The notes beneath the pieces were generated by a model, which saw nothing but the letters and a program-made list of their open reading frames with translations, did no database searches and was not told where the DNA came from. The position numbers and the translations under genes are program-made. Source: Sclerurus mexicanus (lineage: Eukaryota; Chordata; Aves; Passeriformes; Furnariidae). From it: a DNA stretch of 64,000 nucleotides. The stretch spans positions 2,211,622 through 2,275,621 of the forward strand of contig VWZF01000445.1 in NCBI GenBank assembly GCA_013396755.1, written 5' to 3'. This document shows, one piece after another, positions 49,196-61,224 of the stretch; position 1 is the stretch's first letter, and the number at the start of each line of letters is the position of its first letter.

Positions 49196-52100
49196 ATAGA
49201 GGGCATTTACCTGAGAGGCAATTGTGTATATGCTGTTTACTACATTTTAATCTCTCACCTTCCCCAGCAGGAAAATGTTGCTGGAGGCACATAAAAGGTG
49301 TTTGAAAACCCAACTCTCAGAGAAATCATGCTGCAGGGAGCAGGGAGTGGATGAGAAAAGAGACATGATGAGCCTGGACTGTGTTGTACAATTAGACTTT
49401 TTTCCTCCACAGGGGATTTTTCTGTCCTTGTCTACTTTTCTGTTTAGTCCAGCTCTCCCTCTCTCTGTGGCCCTCAGAGTTTATCATCTCACCCAACTTG
49501 CCCAGTTTCCCACCAGGAGCTGATGCTGCTCTCCAGCTTCAGAAGTGGGAGAGGGGTGAGGCAGTCCCGTGCTGCGAGTATTCAGAAGCTGCTTGCAAAG
49601 ACTTTGACTTCTAACATGTTTACGAAGATCCATGACCACTTCAACCTGTTTAAAGGAAATTTAAACATACCTACAAAGGTAAATAAAAGGAAAGTATATT
49701 AAGAACATATTCTTTCTGTGCTCATGGGAGTTGCAGGGCAGCAAATGGAGAGCAGTGGGCAGTGTCTGGCCCTTTGTGTTTCCCACCTGGGAAGAGATGA
49801 ATAGGGTGGGACTGAGGAGGATGGGGAGTGATGCTCCCCCACAATTAACACAGGGAATAGATTTCTATTAGAGGCAAAACTAGAAATACAAATTTTCATC
49901 CTAATTTAATCTGGTAACAAATACTGAAGTGTCAGCATCTCAGTCTCTGAATTCTAGAAAAAGAATTGGCATTCAGAAGTTTTTGTAGCTCTTGTTAATA
50001 GATTGTTAAGTTAAATATCTCCTTAGGCCTTAGTTATCCAGTGCAAGTGACTGAACAAAATTCTTACGGCAACCTCTTTTCAAGACATACATCAATTGCA
50101 TAGGTGGCACAAGAGAGTTTAAAATAGATTGAAGAGGGATAGCAGCACCTCAGTTATCCAACACGTGGGACTTGCACTGAGAACAGGAACTCTTTCCCTA
50201 AAAAATTGGATTCTGGTTTGTGTCTGCTTGGGGCACATCTTTTCCATCTGAGATTGCTTGGTGCTCCAGTTACCTATTTAAGAGCATTCTAAGTGTTTTT
50301 CAGCTATGTTTCCCTTTTTGTTAATACCTGCTAAGAATAATGCTCAGAAGAGCTTACCTGAGCACAGAGGAGGTCCATTTCCTGCTTACAAGAGTGTACT
50401 AGTGAAGGCTACTTCAATCTTCAAATGGTTTGGAGTTGGTCCTTGGCTGCAAGCACTTGTTGGTCTTGTATGGATTGGTTGAACCCTTGATATACTCTTG
50501 TGTGGCAGAAGAATTTAGATTTAGTTTAAGGGTGGCTCCTATTCTCAACTAGATACCTCATTAAAACTTGGAGTCACTACGATGCCTCTGAATCACTTTG
50601 TTTTGTCAGTGATCACATCTCTGTCCTGAAATGACGTGGGTTTTCTTGATAAAAATTTTCCAGTAGATAGATGAGGAGGCTCTCACTGTAAAGTCCTTTC
50701 ATATAAGTATAGTTCAGCACTTGAAGAACCTCTTCTGATGCCTGCTTGTTTATATTAAACAGTTTATTTTAAGCTTCATACAAACCCACAATTAAGTGCT
50801 TTAACCACCCGCTGCTGCTTGCTTTTCTTTTGTGTAGCCCTATGAAAGACTGAGAGTCTTTTTCTCCTCTCCCCAGGTCACCTATAGGTGAAGATGAGGA
50901 TACTCTTGGGAAATAGTTTCAGGCTGGGCCATTTCAGCAGGTATCCTAAAGTGTTTTCACCATGCTGTTACAAGTGACATACTTAGTAAAGGAATGACTT
51001 GCTTCTTTCCTGGGGAATAAGAAATACCCTATCTTAACAGCAAGAGAAGTCTTCACTGTGGACTGGAAGGGGATCACCAAAGCCTGTTGCACCTGTGGAG
51101 CAGACAGAGGTCAAATTATGAACATACATTGCTTTGCTCCCTGGTATTCCAACAGAAATGTACTCTGAAGGTGAAGAGCCTGTGAGAGACATCAGCCTCT
51201 CACAAGCCACCTCAGGCCACCACAACATGAATCTCCAGCTCCCCTCTAACAGTCCCACATGCTGGGTACCTAGCAAAAACTTGGTGGGGACTAACCTAGT
51301 GGATATTTTGCTTGGGATGAATGCACTCACCACGTGAGAGGTGTGAGCTGTCTATAATGTTATTCTCCTTTTTTGCAATACACCTTTTTTTGCTCTGTGT
51401 TTGTACTGTACATCTTCCTCCATAACTGGGTCTCTGTAAACCAAAAATAACAGCTTTGTTTTACTGACAGGGGAGACGGTAGATTCTTAACCATGGTCTG
51501 TTTTTATTGAATGTCAGTCACTGATATGAGTTCATCTAAGTTTGTCTTCCTTCTCAACTCTATAATCTGTTTTTCTTTGTGTAATATTGATTTTCTTTTC
51601 CAGAAAAGAGAGTCAAAATCAATTAAAACCAAACAACTTTTGACACTTTTGGCTTTCTGCTGTGGTACCAGTTAATCACATGTTCATAAATACGCTAACA
51701 TACAGGTCAGAAAGATGACATTAAAATTTAATGCACTTGGGGAAAATAAATTAAAAAGGTCTGCTGGAGAGATTTTGCCATAGTTCTCTTTCTGGAGTCT
51801 GTCAGAGGATGCATAAACCTGCGACCTTTTTTGTACACAATTACAATATATCTCCTCTATCTAAAGCTGGATAATTATAAGGTTACATAGTCCCTTGGCA
51901 GGCTGAAGAAAAGGTTATTCTCATTTTCTTCCAAAGGCTTTAGAGTAATGCTGTGCACTGGAAAGGTGCACAGTCATTTAATCCAGTGTGAACGGAGAGG
52001 AGGGATGGTGTCTCCTGCCATTGCTGCTTAGTTACTAATGGAATGACAACCCTGAATTTATGTTTTAGTTAGCACTATCATTCTCCTTATGCACACAGCA

Positions 52101-52726
52101 TCCTGTACATAGGTTTGTCTGCAGGGGTTGACTGGAGCCAATGCTCAGTGATTCCTACCAACATCTCCCAGCTGCACCCAGCAGTTTCCTCAGGATTTAA
52201 GCTATAAGACTTTTAATGAACTGCCTAAGACTGGTTGGGAAGATAAACTTCTGAATGGGAAACTGTACAGTGCAGTCAAAATGGATGTCTGCTTGATAGA
52301 AGAAAAATGAATCAAATCCACCCCTGTGTAGTCAGTGGGGTTGAGCCTTGGAATTTCTTTTGATCTGCATCTGGGAGGCGTACCCAGTCCCTTGCCTTCA
52401 GCATCAAAGCTGAAACCAGATGATGACTATGTAATAACTTTATGCAGCACAGCCTTAGTCACTTAAAAGGGCATCAGCCAGACTTAAGGACTCAAGGTGA
52501 GTGCTATGCTCCAGACCTGACCCTGACCAAAATAGCAATGTAAAAAGTGTGGAGAGAGATGGCTATTTTCTCCCCAAGGAAGAATCTGGCACAGAATGAT
52601 CAGCAGAGTACAGACATGTGTGCTGTAATGGCACAGATATGGCAACTGTGAACTTTTGGACAGGAAAAGAATAGGAAGTGATGGATGTAGCAACAACTGC
52701 AGAGAGGCAAATATGTTCATATACTG

Positions 52727-53170
52727 GTGCTGCAAATTACAGAAGAAGAAAATGAATGTTTAAAGGCCTTTAGAGCCATCAGCTCACCCACACCCAGTTT
52801 AATTGATATCTCTGCTATAGCAATGCCAGCCACCACACATGGTGGATTCCTCATTATGATGTATGATGCTCCAAAGCTTTGCTGTCATAAAGACAATGAC
52901 TTTCTGCCCCGAGCAGGAGGCAAAATCCTCTTCTTTTTCTTGCCCCTGCACAAAGGCTGGTCACTGAAGTGGTTTAGTGAAAGACATGAAATAGCATATA
53001 CAAAGTCTGCACCTATTGCATCTAACTCACAGCAAACTAGAATATCGTGGACAACCCACGACAGTCCTATGAGAGTTGTGTTTGTTTCTGCCCTTTACTC
53101 TGAGCTTGTGACAAAACTATTGGTCTGTATGGATCAGCATGCCAGGCAGCATTCTGTGCTGCGATGCTGA
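52727..53170 (+). other. Unrecognised 147-codon open frame (GTG-initiated)
   Basis: The frame starts at GTG; the first ATG is codon 33 (MPATTHGG), giving about 115 codons. The peptide contains a hydrophobic run (ILFFFLPL) but no domain I know. Codon use and composition do not stand out. It may be chance, or a remnant of an unidentified gene. Confidence 0.2.
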
Positions 53171-53620
53171 GATCTTGAAATACTGTTTAACACTTAATGC
53201 AATCAGCAAGAATAACAATTAGAAGTGAATCTATGGAATGCCTGCAAAGCATTAAAAGAAAAAAAAAAGAAGTGAAAATGTTATTTCCTTGGAAATTTTT
53301 TTGGTATTTTCCTCTCACAGCCCACCACCTCCCTTGCCGTAGTGAAGTAAAGGTACTGCTGCCCTGCAGTAAGGGGAATGCCCACTGGATGTCATGATTG
53401 CTCCACAAAAGTGCAAACACAGTGTAATTTATCTAGCAGTCAAAATGTTACTCCTGAGAGGAAGCAATTTTAGGACGCATGTTTTGTGTAGTTAATCTCT
53501 CTCTCTATTTCAGCCTCTCATCTATACACACACATAAATCCTCGGATTTTTTGAACTGTGCAGAGACAGTAAGCCATAGCTAAACCCCTTTGTCTGTTAG
53601 GTTATATGGGAATTGTGTGA

Positions 53621-53690
53621 ACACAAAAAAACCCCCAAAACTAAACCAAACAAACAAACACAAAACCAAAAACAAACCACCCCCCAAAAA
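53621..53690 (+). repeat. A/C-rich simple repeat
   Basis: Runs of A and C with CAAA units on the plus strand, as in (CAAA)n/(CCA)n low-complexity DNA. Confidence 0.85.
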
Positions 53691-54503
53691 GACTTAAAAT
53701 TGTTCAAATAAATGACAAAGGAAAAGACTCTTGTTAATGATTTCAGAGAAAGTCAGTCACCCACATAACTTTGAAAATCAGGGTCTTATTGCCATGATTA
53801 ATGAGAGAGGGAGAGTTTGTAATTGCAATCAAATAGATTCAATCACTTAATTCAGTGATTAATGAGATCAACAAATTGTATGTGGGTCATCTCAACTTTA
53901 GTCATACCCTGTCTGTAAGTTCTTTACAGAGAGAAAGTAAATAAGAAATGAAACAAACAAACAAAAAAACCCCTACTGTTCTCCTGCCAAAACCTCTTCT
54001 CCAACCATCTGAAATCATAGTGCATGGAAAATACAACCGCAAATGCCTATGTTCTGCAAATGTCAGTAGTGGCTAGCTATTGTTTTAATTTACTATTTAA
54101 ATGTATTAAACATAAAAGGAATCTTGTTAAATGTCATAATCATAATGACAATCCAAACGAAATTAACTAGAAGAGTCAATTAGATTCAGAGGCCAAGCAG
54201 GAAGTAAAATGAGTCACAGGGAAAGGAGGATCCCCTAGACTTTGCACAGCATGGATTACAGTCTTAAATGTCATGTGGAAATGAATACAGTGCTAATGTT
54301 CGCATATTTAAGATAGGTTATTTGCTCAGTCTCCAGAAGGCAAGCTTTTACTTTTTTCTCGAAGGGTTAGGCAGACCTGTGGACTAGGTAAACACAGAAA
54401 CTGTGCAGCAGTATGGGGCTACCTGAATTGTAAGCACACAAAAACTGTTTGGATGCACAAAGATTAATTTGTAGAAATGAGGCTGACAAATATGCAGAAA
54501 TTA

Positions 54504-55092
54504 TGAATCATAGCATGATAAAATAATTTAGGTTGGAAAATACCTGTAGGGTCATCAAGTCCAACTGTTAACCCAGCACTGCCAAATCCACCACGAAACC
54601 ATGTTCCTAAGCACCACATCCACGTTTTTTGAACACTTCCAGGGATGGTGACTCTACTACTTCTCTGGGTAGCCTGTTCCAATGCTTGACAAGAACTTTG
54701 ATGAAGAAATTTCTACTCATACCCAATCTAAACCTCCCTCGGTGGTACTTGAGGCCGTTTCCTCTTGTCCTGTTGCTTGTTACTTGGGAGGAGAGACTGA
54801 TCCCCACCTCATTGCAACCTACTTGAGTAGTTGTAGAGAGCAATAAGGTCCCCCATGAGCCTCCTTTACTCCAGACTAAACACCTCCAGCTCCCTCAGCT
54901 ACTTCTCATTAGACTTGCTCTCCAGATGCTTCACCAGTTCCATTGCCCTTCTCTGGACAAGCTTCAGCACCACACTACAAGCCTTTCTTGTAGTGAGGCC
55001 CCGAAACTGAGCACAGGATTTGAGGTGTGACCTCACCAGTGCCAAGTATAGGAGGACAATAATTTACCTGCTGGACACACTGTTTCTGATAG
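54504..55092 (-). mobile_element. CR1 LINE fragment with ORF2 C-terminus (minus strand)
   Basis: About 590 bp of CR1 3' sequence is read on the minus strand. The plus strand opens with GAATCATAGCATGATAAAAT and TTTAGGTTGGAAAA, then runs through the typical block order to GTGCCAAGTATAGGAGGAC and CACTGTTTCTGATA. The minus frame 54607-54843 carries a near-diagnostic CR1 ORF2 C-terminal stretch, VKHWNRLPREVVESPSLEVF, preceded by RFRLGMSRNFF. ORF2 would encode endonuclease and reverse transcriptase; here only the last part survives, and the upstream two-thirds is absent through 5' truncation. The 3' region differs in sequence from the 5.4-kb copy, so it is a different CR1 subfamily. It is inactive. 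Confidence 0.95.
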
Positions 55093-57988
55093 AGTCCTCT
55101 TATTTTCAATATCAAAAGAGCTCGTATGCATGCGTGACCAGAAGGCACATTTGTGTTTGTAAACAGGATAGATAAATTGTTGTCATTTAAAAAAAAGGCA
55201 ATGTGAGTCCTTTTCCTCTCTGTCGCTGGCTTTATTTTTCTGAAATGTTGATGGAGGCATTTTCATGATCATCCTCTTGTGTATAGATTGACCATTCCTA
55301 CCAACACTGCCATCTCCAATAACAGGACTTAGAGAGTTCAACAAGCATTTTTCTTCTTGGTCCATTTCATGTAGTTGTATATCTTGTAATTTTTATGGAC
55401 TGTCTAGGCACCTATTCTTTGATCAAAGATATTTTTCAAGATCAGCTTTCTGGTTTGCATTCTACTGTCACATATATTCAGCAAAAAATAACTTCAGATT
55501 ATGATTATGTTGTTATGTCTTTTCTGTCAGTCACACATATCTTGTGACTATTTGTAGGAGGAGGAGGTCAGAGGAAAGGTACAAGATTAACTCATAGCTT
55601 GCAAATAACTTCAGAACTACATCAAGGGTGACAGAATACAATTTAATCATTATGTAAGTTAAAACTAGGAAAGGCCTTACAGTTTCAAAAATATGCAGCA
55701 CACAAATGGCATTCCTATCTTGTCCCCTTCTCCCTTCTCTGATCTTTGTCCCTTTTTTCTTCAGTCTCAACATGAAAGATTGTGAAGGACAAAATGAGAT
55801 AGCAGGTTCACCAAGTGAAAGTATCTGTTGATTGTTTACATTTTTGGTGGATGATTTGTGTTTTACAACACAGCTCCAAGAGGGCACCAAAAACACAAGC
55901 AGTTGCTTTGCAGTTTGATGTTTTAGCTATTTTGCCCTTGCTTTGAACATAGCAGATGAGTTTCTTTGTCATGGGAAGCAGAAAGAAGCAGCTCAGCTGG
56001 GGTGGCCCAGGCATCAAGCAAAGACCTGTTGTTCTTCAAGATGCAGCTCATGGTCTCCAGTATCTGTGCCTCCTAACAGCTATGCACCCCTCATGGGTCT
56101 GCCTCATTTGCTTCAGGATGGAGTGGTTGGGAAAGCTGTGGGTGAATGGTGGTTTTGTGCTATGCTGCAGTGACGTTTTTCTCCATGCTTTCATTCTCCT
56201 CTTCCTATTTCTTACTGTCTTTTTGCCTTTCTGAGTACTGAACATTGAGTTGACATTTCAGGAAATTATCCAGAGTTATTCTGAGACCTCTTTCATGAAT
56301 TGTTAATGTAGAGCCCATCATTGCATATGTATAGTTAGGATCATTATTTTGCCATGTGCATTACTTTGCATTTATTGACATTGAATCTCTTCTGCCATTT
56401 ATTACTCCTCCATGAGAGCTTTCTTCAAGTCTTTGAGGTCAGTTTTAGGTTTGATTTTCCTCAGCTCTTTCCAGCAGCTGAACATTTGCCATCTCACTAA
56501 GAGATTCATTGTATTAATGGAAATGAACAGACTTTACATTTACGAACATGAGGTGAACAGAGCTGGTTCTAGCACTGAAACTTACTCCCTATGAGTTAAC
56601 CTCCCTCCACTGTAAGAACTGACCAGCCACAATTTTTGACTTCTCAGCTTTTAAAGTAACAATCATTAATTAGCAGGTTCCTTCTTTCCTCTTGCCTGAC
56701 AGCTTAATATCTTTAAGAACTTTTAGTGTCCAAACTTTTCAAAAGCTTTTTGGAAAGTCAGGTACATGATGTTACCATGTCACTTCCCTCTTAACAGGGC
56801 ATCAATAGCTTTTTGAAATACTTCTTTCCCTTAAAAAGCCATATTGGATCTGACTTTTCTCCGATATATCTATGTCTTATTTATGACAAAACTTCCCCTA
56901 TTCAGTTCACTATGCCACCCAGGCTTAGTGCATGGTAGCTGTCACTGTCAGTGTAGCTTTTAGAAGTTGTGGTCCCACGCTGTGCCTTTTATTTCTCCTC
57001 TAAAGACATCCATCTAAAGCAGAGGTTAAAAGATACCAAGCTTTATAGTTTAGCAGTGTTGTGCCTCTGCGCCTTTACCATGGGTGACAACCATCTGATC
57101 TCAGTTTCTTATGATTCTTTCCATTTCATCATCTCACTCTGGGTTGCGATTGTTCCCTGGGCTCATCCTCATGAGGAAAGGCTTTGACATCAGTGAGTCC
57201 CACAGTTACTATAGGAGGGACACCATGGAGAAGAATTAATTTAGCTTTTCTTCTTCACATTCGTCTTCCCTGAGTGCTCTGTTTAGATATGACTTTTCAG
57301 CCTGGCTTCTTCACTGGCAGCCTTCCAGGTAATGTTTGGAAAAGTTAGTATTTTAAAATTTTTTTAGTTCTTTTACAAATCATTCTTCCTAGTCCTTTAG
57401 ACCCATTGCATAAGGTTTTATAGGCAACTTCTTAAAATTCAACATGTTTTAAAATTTTTCTTGTTTAGGCCTTTTTTTCCTTTTTTAAGACTGCATTTTA
57501 CCTCTAATGGCAGCATTTACTCTGGCAGCATTTACTCTGCCATTGAACATGCTTGGCTTTACCGTGGTCAGCTGGTAAAGGGCAATGCATTCTAAGGCTC
57601 TAATGGGCAATCTATAAGGAATTTGATAGCTCTGGTCTCCTACACATTTTTTCGCCTCTGCCAGTTCATTGAACTACCTTCTGTGTAGCCTTCTCATTCT
57701 CCCCTCTTTGAAATGAAATATTCCTAGGAGGTTTCTGTATTTTGAGTATCTTTTATGTACCTTAAGTTACTAACCTAGGGTGATTGTTTGATATTGATGT
57801 CGTGGGACAGCTACTGTGCCTTGCTTTGGTTAAAATCTTGACAGGAGAGAGAACTAGCTTGTCTGACCAGTTGGTTCAAGAAGTCAGGATCCATGCTGAT
57901 TAATAATCTGTCTGCAGCATCTCCCCTGTGTATGAATTTTCTCAGGTCATAAGGGCCCAGACTCAATTATTTGCACTACTGTTCCTAA
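55093..57988. other. Unique AT-rich DNA, no gene seen
   Basis: Chance frames only (for example 55531-55896 minus, 121 codons). A perfect 15-bp tandem duplication lies at 57509-57538. No repeat family was recognised. Confidence 0.55.
57509..57538 (+). repeat. Perfect tandem duplication GGCAGCATTTACTCT
   Basis: Two abutting identical 15-base copies. It looks like a recent slippage or duplication event. Confidence 0.9.
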
Positions 57989-58570
57989 GGTGGGTTGACC
58001 CTGGCCAGCAGACAAACATCCATCCAACAAATCTCTTAATCTTCTGTCTCATGGGATTGGCGTGGGGGAGAGGGGAAACAGAAGGGAGGTCAGAAGACTC
58101 ATGGGTTGAGATACTGTCAGTTTAACAGGGATACCAAAAGCAAAGGAAAAAGAAGAATTAATTCACTTCTTTCCATAGGCACACAGATGCCCAGTCACTT
58201 TGAGCAAAGCAGGGCCTCAGCATATGTAATTGTTTGTTTAGGAAGATGAACAACACAGCAACAAATACCTCCCTTTGTTCTTTCTTTCTTGAGCTTTTAT
58301 TGCTGGGAATCATGCCATATGGTATGGAATATTTCTTTGGACAATTCATGTCAGCTGTCCTGCCTGTGTCTCCTCTCAGCCTCTTGCCCACTTCCAGACT
58401 ACTCACTTTGGGGAGAGGAAGAAGAGAGCCTTGAAACTATGCAAGCACTGTTTCAGCAAGAGCCAAAACATCGGTGTGTTATCAGGACTGTTTTAGCCAC
58501 AAATTCAAAGCACAGCACCATACTGACTGCTATGAAGAAAGTTAAGTTCATCCCAGCCACACTCAGTACA
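57989..58570 (-). mobile_element. 3' LTR of an ERV-L-like provirus (minus strand)
   Basis: About 582 bp. The right end gives a TGTACTGAGTGTGGCTGGGA-type LTR start on the minus strand, and the left end gives AGGGTCAACCCACC. The U3 word CATGCCATATGGTATGGAAT and the following TCAGCTGTCCTG are shared with the 6.9-kb LTR. R/U5 contains GTATCTCAACCCATGAG after a GTTAAACTG polyadenylation-like word. Immediately outside the right end is a purine tract when read on the minus strand, as expected upstream of a 3' LTR. The terminal CA at the left end appears lost. The chance 183-codon plus frame starting at 58289 runs across this boundary and is not a gene. Confidence 0.85.
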
Positions 58571-58584
58571 ATCTCCACCCCTTG
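58571..58584 (-). other. Polypurine tract next to the LTR
   Basis: On the minus strand the bases just before the LTR start read CAAGGGGTGGAGAT. A polypurine tract primes plus-strand DNA synthesis in retroviruses and lies directly upstream of the 3' LTR, so it fixes the orientation of this element. Confidence 0.7.
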
Positions 58585-59745
58585 TTCCAGATCATACCTA
58601 GGTCCCACTTTATCTGATATGTCCAAATATTCTCTGACCATCCCATCATATATTGCTTCCTTTCTATACCTGATTCAAATCTCTCACTTACTTAACCCAT
58701 TACAATATGTAATCCTTCTATTCCATACCTTTCTTTTTTCTTTCTGTTTGGTCTTCTCATTCCTAAAGTTCCTTCTAACCAACAACTTATACCATGTAGT
58801 TAAACCATCTTTACATCCAAAAGTCAGGTTAATACATTAACCATTATCCCCTGTCCCCTGACATACACAGACACATAAACACTAAATTTTTAACATCTTC
58901 CTTCTTCCATGTTACCCTGCCCTTCTTCCTGGACTTAACTTCACTCTTGATTTCTTTCCCTCCTCCCCTCCAGTGGTGCAGGGGGATGAGAATGGGGGCT
59001 ATAGTAAGTTCATCACACCTTGTCTCCACCACTGCTTCCTTGTCAGGAGAAAAACACCTCACACTCTTCCCCTGCCCCTCCCACAGGCCATAGTCCTTAA
59101 TGAAATTTTCTACTGTGAGTCTTCCCCACGAGGTGCAGCTCTTCATGAACTGCTCCTGCATGGGTCCCTCCCACAGGGTGCAGTCCTTTAAGAACAGGCA
59201 GCTCCCACGGGGGTCCCCTGCAAGGTCCTGCCAGCAAACCTGCTCCAGCGTGGGCTCCTTCCTCCAGGGGTCCTACCGGGAGCCTGATCCAGCACCAGCT
59301 TGCCCTGGGGCCACAGCCTTCATTGTGCATCCAGCTGCTTCAGCATGGGGTCCTCCAGGGACTGCAGGGGCACAGCTGCCTCACCATGGTCTGCACCACA
59401 AACTGCAGGGGAAACTCTGGACCAATGTGTGGAGCACCTCCTCCCCGTCCTTCTTCACTGTCCTTGGGATCTGCAGAATTGTTGCTGTCACATAATCTCA
59501 CTCTCCTCTCTCCAGCTTCAGTTGTCATTGCACCATTCTCCCCCTTTGCAACCCTTCTTTAACACCTTATCCCAGAGGCGATGCCACCACGGCTGATGGG
59601 CTTGACCTTGGCGAGCCGTGGGTTTGCCTTGGAGCCGTCTGGCATTGGCTTTGTCCGATATGGGGAAAACTTGTAGCAACTTCTCTAAGGAAGCCACTCC
59701 CACAGCCCTCCCACTGCCAAAACCTGGCCACACAAACCCCATACA
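58585..59745 (-). mobile_element. ERV non-pol internal or LTR-like segment with tandem-repeat coding texture
   Basis: A GC- and CpG-richer block between the purine tract and the RNase H remnant. I recognise it as part of a large avian ERV-L-like family from the words CACCTCCTCCCCGTCCTTC, GGCGATGCCACCACGGC and GAGCCGTCTGGCATTGGC. Read on the minus strand it begins TGTATGGGGTTTGTG at 59745, itself LTR-like. The minus frame 59097-59330 repeats a unit with HAGAG/HAGAV followed by LLAG or HEEL and a GLHPVGGTHAGAV-like stretch. Minus frame 58844-59161 continues a charged region. Known gag, pol or env domains are not evident, and frameshifts break the reading. Whether this is internal DNA or part of a second, longer LTR type cannot be decided by eye. 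Confidence 0.75.
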
Positions 59746-60066
59746 AGAGCAAAGTTTTATAAGCTGGCACTGAATCTTGCACCGGTCCATACAGGTTAAC
59801 CTCTGTGCTGCCAGTTGGTCTGTTTGCCACCCCACAGGGCATTTGCCCATGGGGTCACTACAGAAGTAGACTACTGGCCACATTTCTGTAAGTCTGTCTG
59901 GATGCCCCTCACTTTTGCAAATTTGCTTGGCTCACCTTCTCCTTTGGCAGCTTTGATAACTTGTCATGTTGGACTCCACAGAGCTTTCCACTTCCGATGG
60001 TTTCCAACAACATGACAGCATCTGTTGGTAAACAGAGCACAGTGCCTTTCACCTTCAGGTGCTTTC
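59746..60066 (-). pseudogene. Degenerate retroviral pol fragment, RNase H region
   Basis: One minus frame resembles the RNase H domain of avian ERV-L-like pol, which in a live virus removes RNA from the RNA-DNA hybrid. Recognisable short pieces, in domain order, are ALFTN (60024-60038), the basic WKALWSP region, SKFAKV (59910-59927), WANALWGG (59826-59852) and TNWQHRG (59799-59819). At least four in-frame stops break it (near 59963, 59871, 59796 and 59757). The positions where catalytic acidic residues are expected near the first and third of these pieces are occupied by N and K, and the region before WANALWGG has lost the usual acidic motif. Reverse transcriptase upstream is not clearly readable and integrase downstream is absent. 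It is inactive. Confidence 0.8.
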
Positions 60067-61113
60067 AAGACTGGTGGGTAGAAATGTGTCCCAGTGTGTC
60101 TTCAGGTGAGGAAAGACTCCCAATATGAAAAGTAGTGGGAATGGAACTGAAGAACTGAACTACACCTTTACATCCAACTCCTTCCTGGGGAGAAATTGGA
60201 CACTTTGATAGATGGGAAAGTTCCTGAGAAAGGGAAACACTTGCACCATCAGCATAAAGCCCAAGGAGTTCTATATTTTCAGTAGCAAATCCCTGAATGC
60301 TGTTTGCAATTCATGAGGCAAAACAGAATTCAACAGCAAGACAATAGGTCAGGGATATAGTGTGAGGTTGTATCTGTGTGTTTTAGATGACTGTTCCAAG
60401 ACCTACAGTTTCAGAGAGCCTACCAGAGCAAGTGCAGAGGTAAAGAAACTGCTGGAAATACTAAGACAACTGCTCTGTCTTGTCTGAAAGAGAAGAAGTG
60501 CCCAGCAGTTTGCCATAAAGGAAGTGTTGGCACCCAGAAAGTAACAGCTGACAGTTCTTCTCTATCGGGGGTTATTTGTACATAAATATAAATAAATATA
60601 TATGTTGTTAAAGAATTGGAGCATTTTGTCCCTTTTCAGACAATCAGTTGAAAGAGAGTATATTTGTCCAGTCTGTGAGATCTGGCTGCTACCTGGAATC
60701 AGCAGGCAGCTTTTCAGGTTTAGGAAAAGCAGAATGTAGAGGTCATGTATCTATTTTCCAGCCTTTGTAGTTACAAAAGCACTTCACTTTTTTCACCCAC
60801 CAAAATGGCTTCTGACTGCTTTCTACACAAAAGGCTGGTTATTACATGCTGAAGAATTGCTTTGGCTTTGGAAAGAGAAAATTCAGTAATACTTAATATA
60901 AATCCACTCATCTGGACCACCTGAAGTGAATTAAGGATATGTCCCGTGAAGGAAAGATGGGCAATTAGATTACCTTTTAAATCTTATCCTTCAACCAGTC
61001 CAACTTTCAAGATATTTACAATTTATATCATTATTAGAGGAGTGTGAAAGGGAGAAAATACGTTAAAATTATAGATGAAAAGCAGGCTCTGGTGCAGTCT
61101 AAACTTCCTTCCG
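60067..61113. other. Possible further ERV remnant, then unique DNA
   Basis: The first 200-300 bases may continue upstream pol sequence on the minus strand but are too eroded to assign. Beyond that I see unique DNA, with an AT run (ATAAATATAAATAAATATATA-like) at 60585-60604. Confidence 0.35.
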
Positions 61114-61224
61114 GAGTCACAGAATATTCTGATCCACAAGGATCATCCAGTCCAGCTCTTAACTGAATGGCCTGTACGGAGATGAAACACATGGCCATGG
61201 CATTATTAGCACCAGACTCCACCT
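61114..61224 (-). mobile_element. tRNA-Ile-headed, CR1-tailed SINE, second copy (minus strand)
   Basis: The plus strand starts with the reversed CR1 tail (GAGTCACAGAATATTCTGAT, then GGATCATCCAGTCCAGCTCTTAA-type words) and continues into a reversed tRNA-Ile body: GGCCTGTACGGAGATGAAAC, CATGGCATTATTAGCACC and AGACTCCACC. On the minus strand the anticodon loop still reads CTAATAA, so the AAT anticodon of tRNA-Ile is retained. The 5' part (acceptor and D arm) is eroded beyond about 61224. It is the same family as the copy at 32487-32630 but in the opposite orientation, and is not a functional tRNA. Confidence 0.88.

Larger units (their letters stand above)
49196..54503. other. Unique AT-rich DNA, no gene supported
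   Basis: No interspersed repeat was recognised. The main open frame (52727-53170 plus) is described separately. A/C-rich simple repeats lie at 53621-53690 and 53948-53966. Confidence 0.5.

Noticed and set aside
58289..58840. 183-codon plus-strand open frame as a gene
   Set aside because: It crosses the antisense LTR, the purine tract and the internal ERV segment, and starts without an ATG. It is a chance frame on the antisense strand of a retroelement.
59518..59883. 121-codon minus-strand frame as a host gene
   Set aside because: It runs out of phase across the RNase H remnant and into the ERV internal segment. It is a by-product of element sequence.
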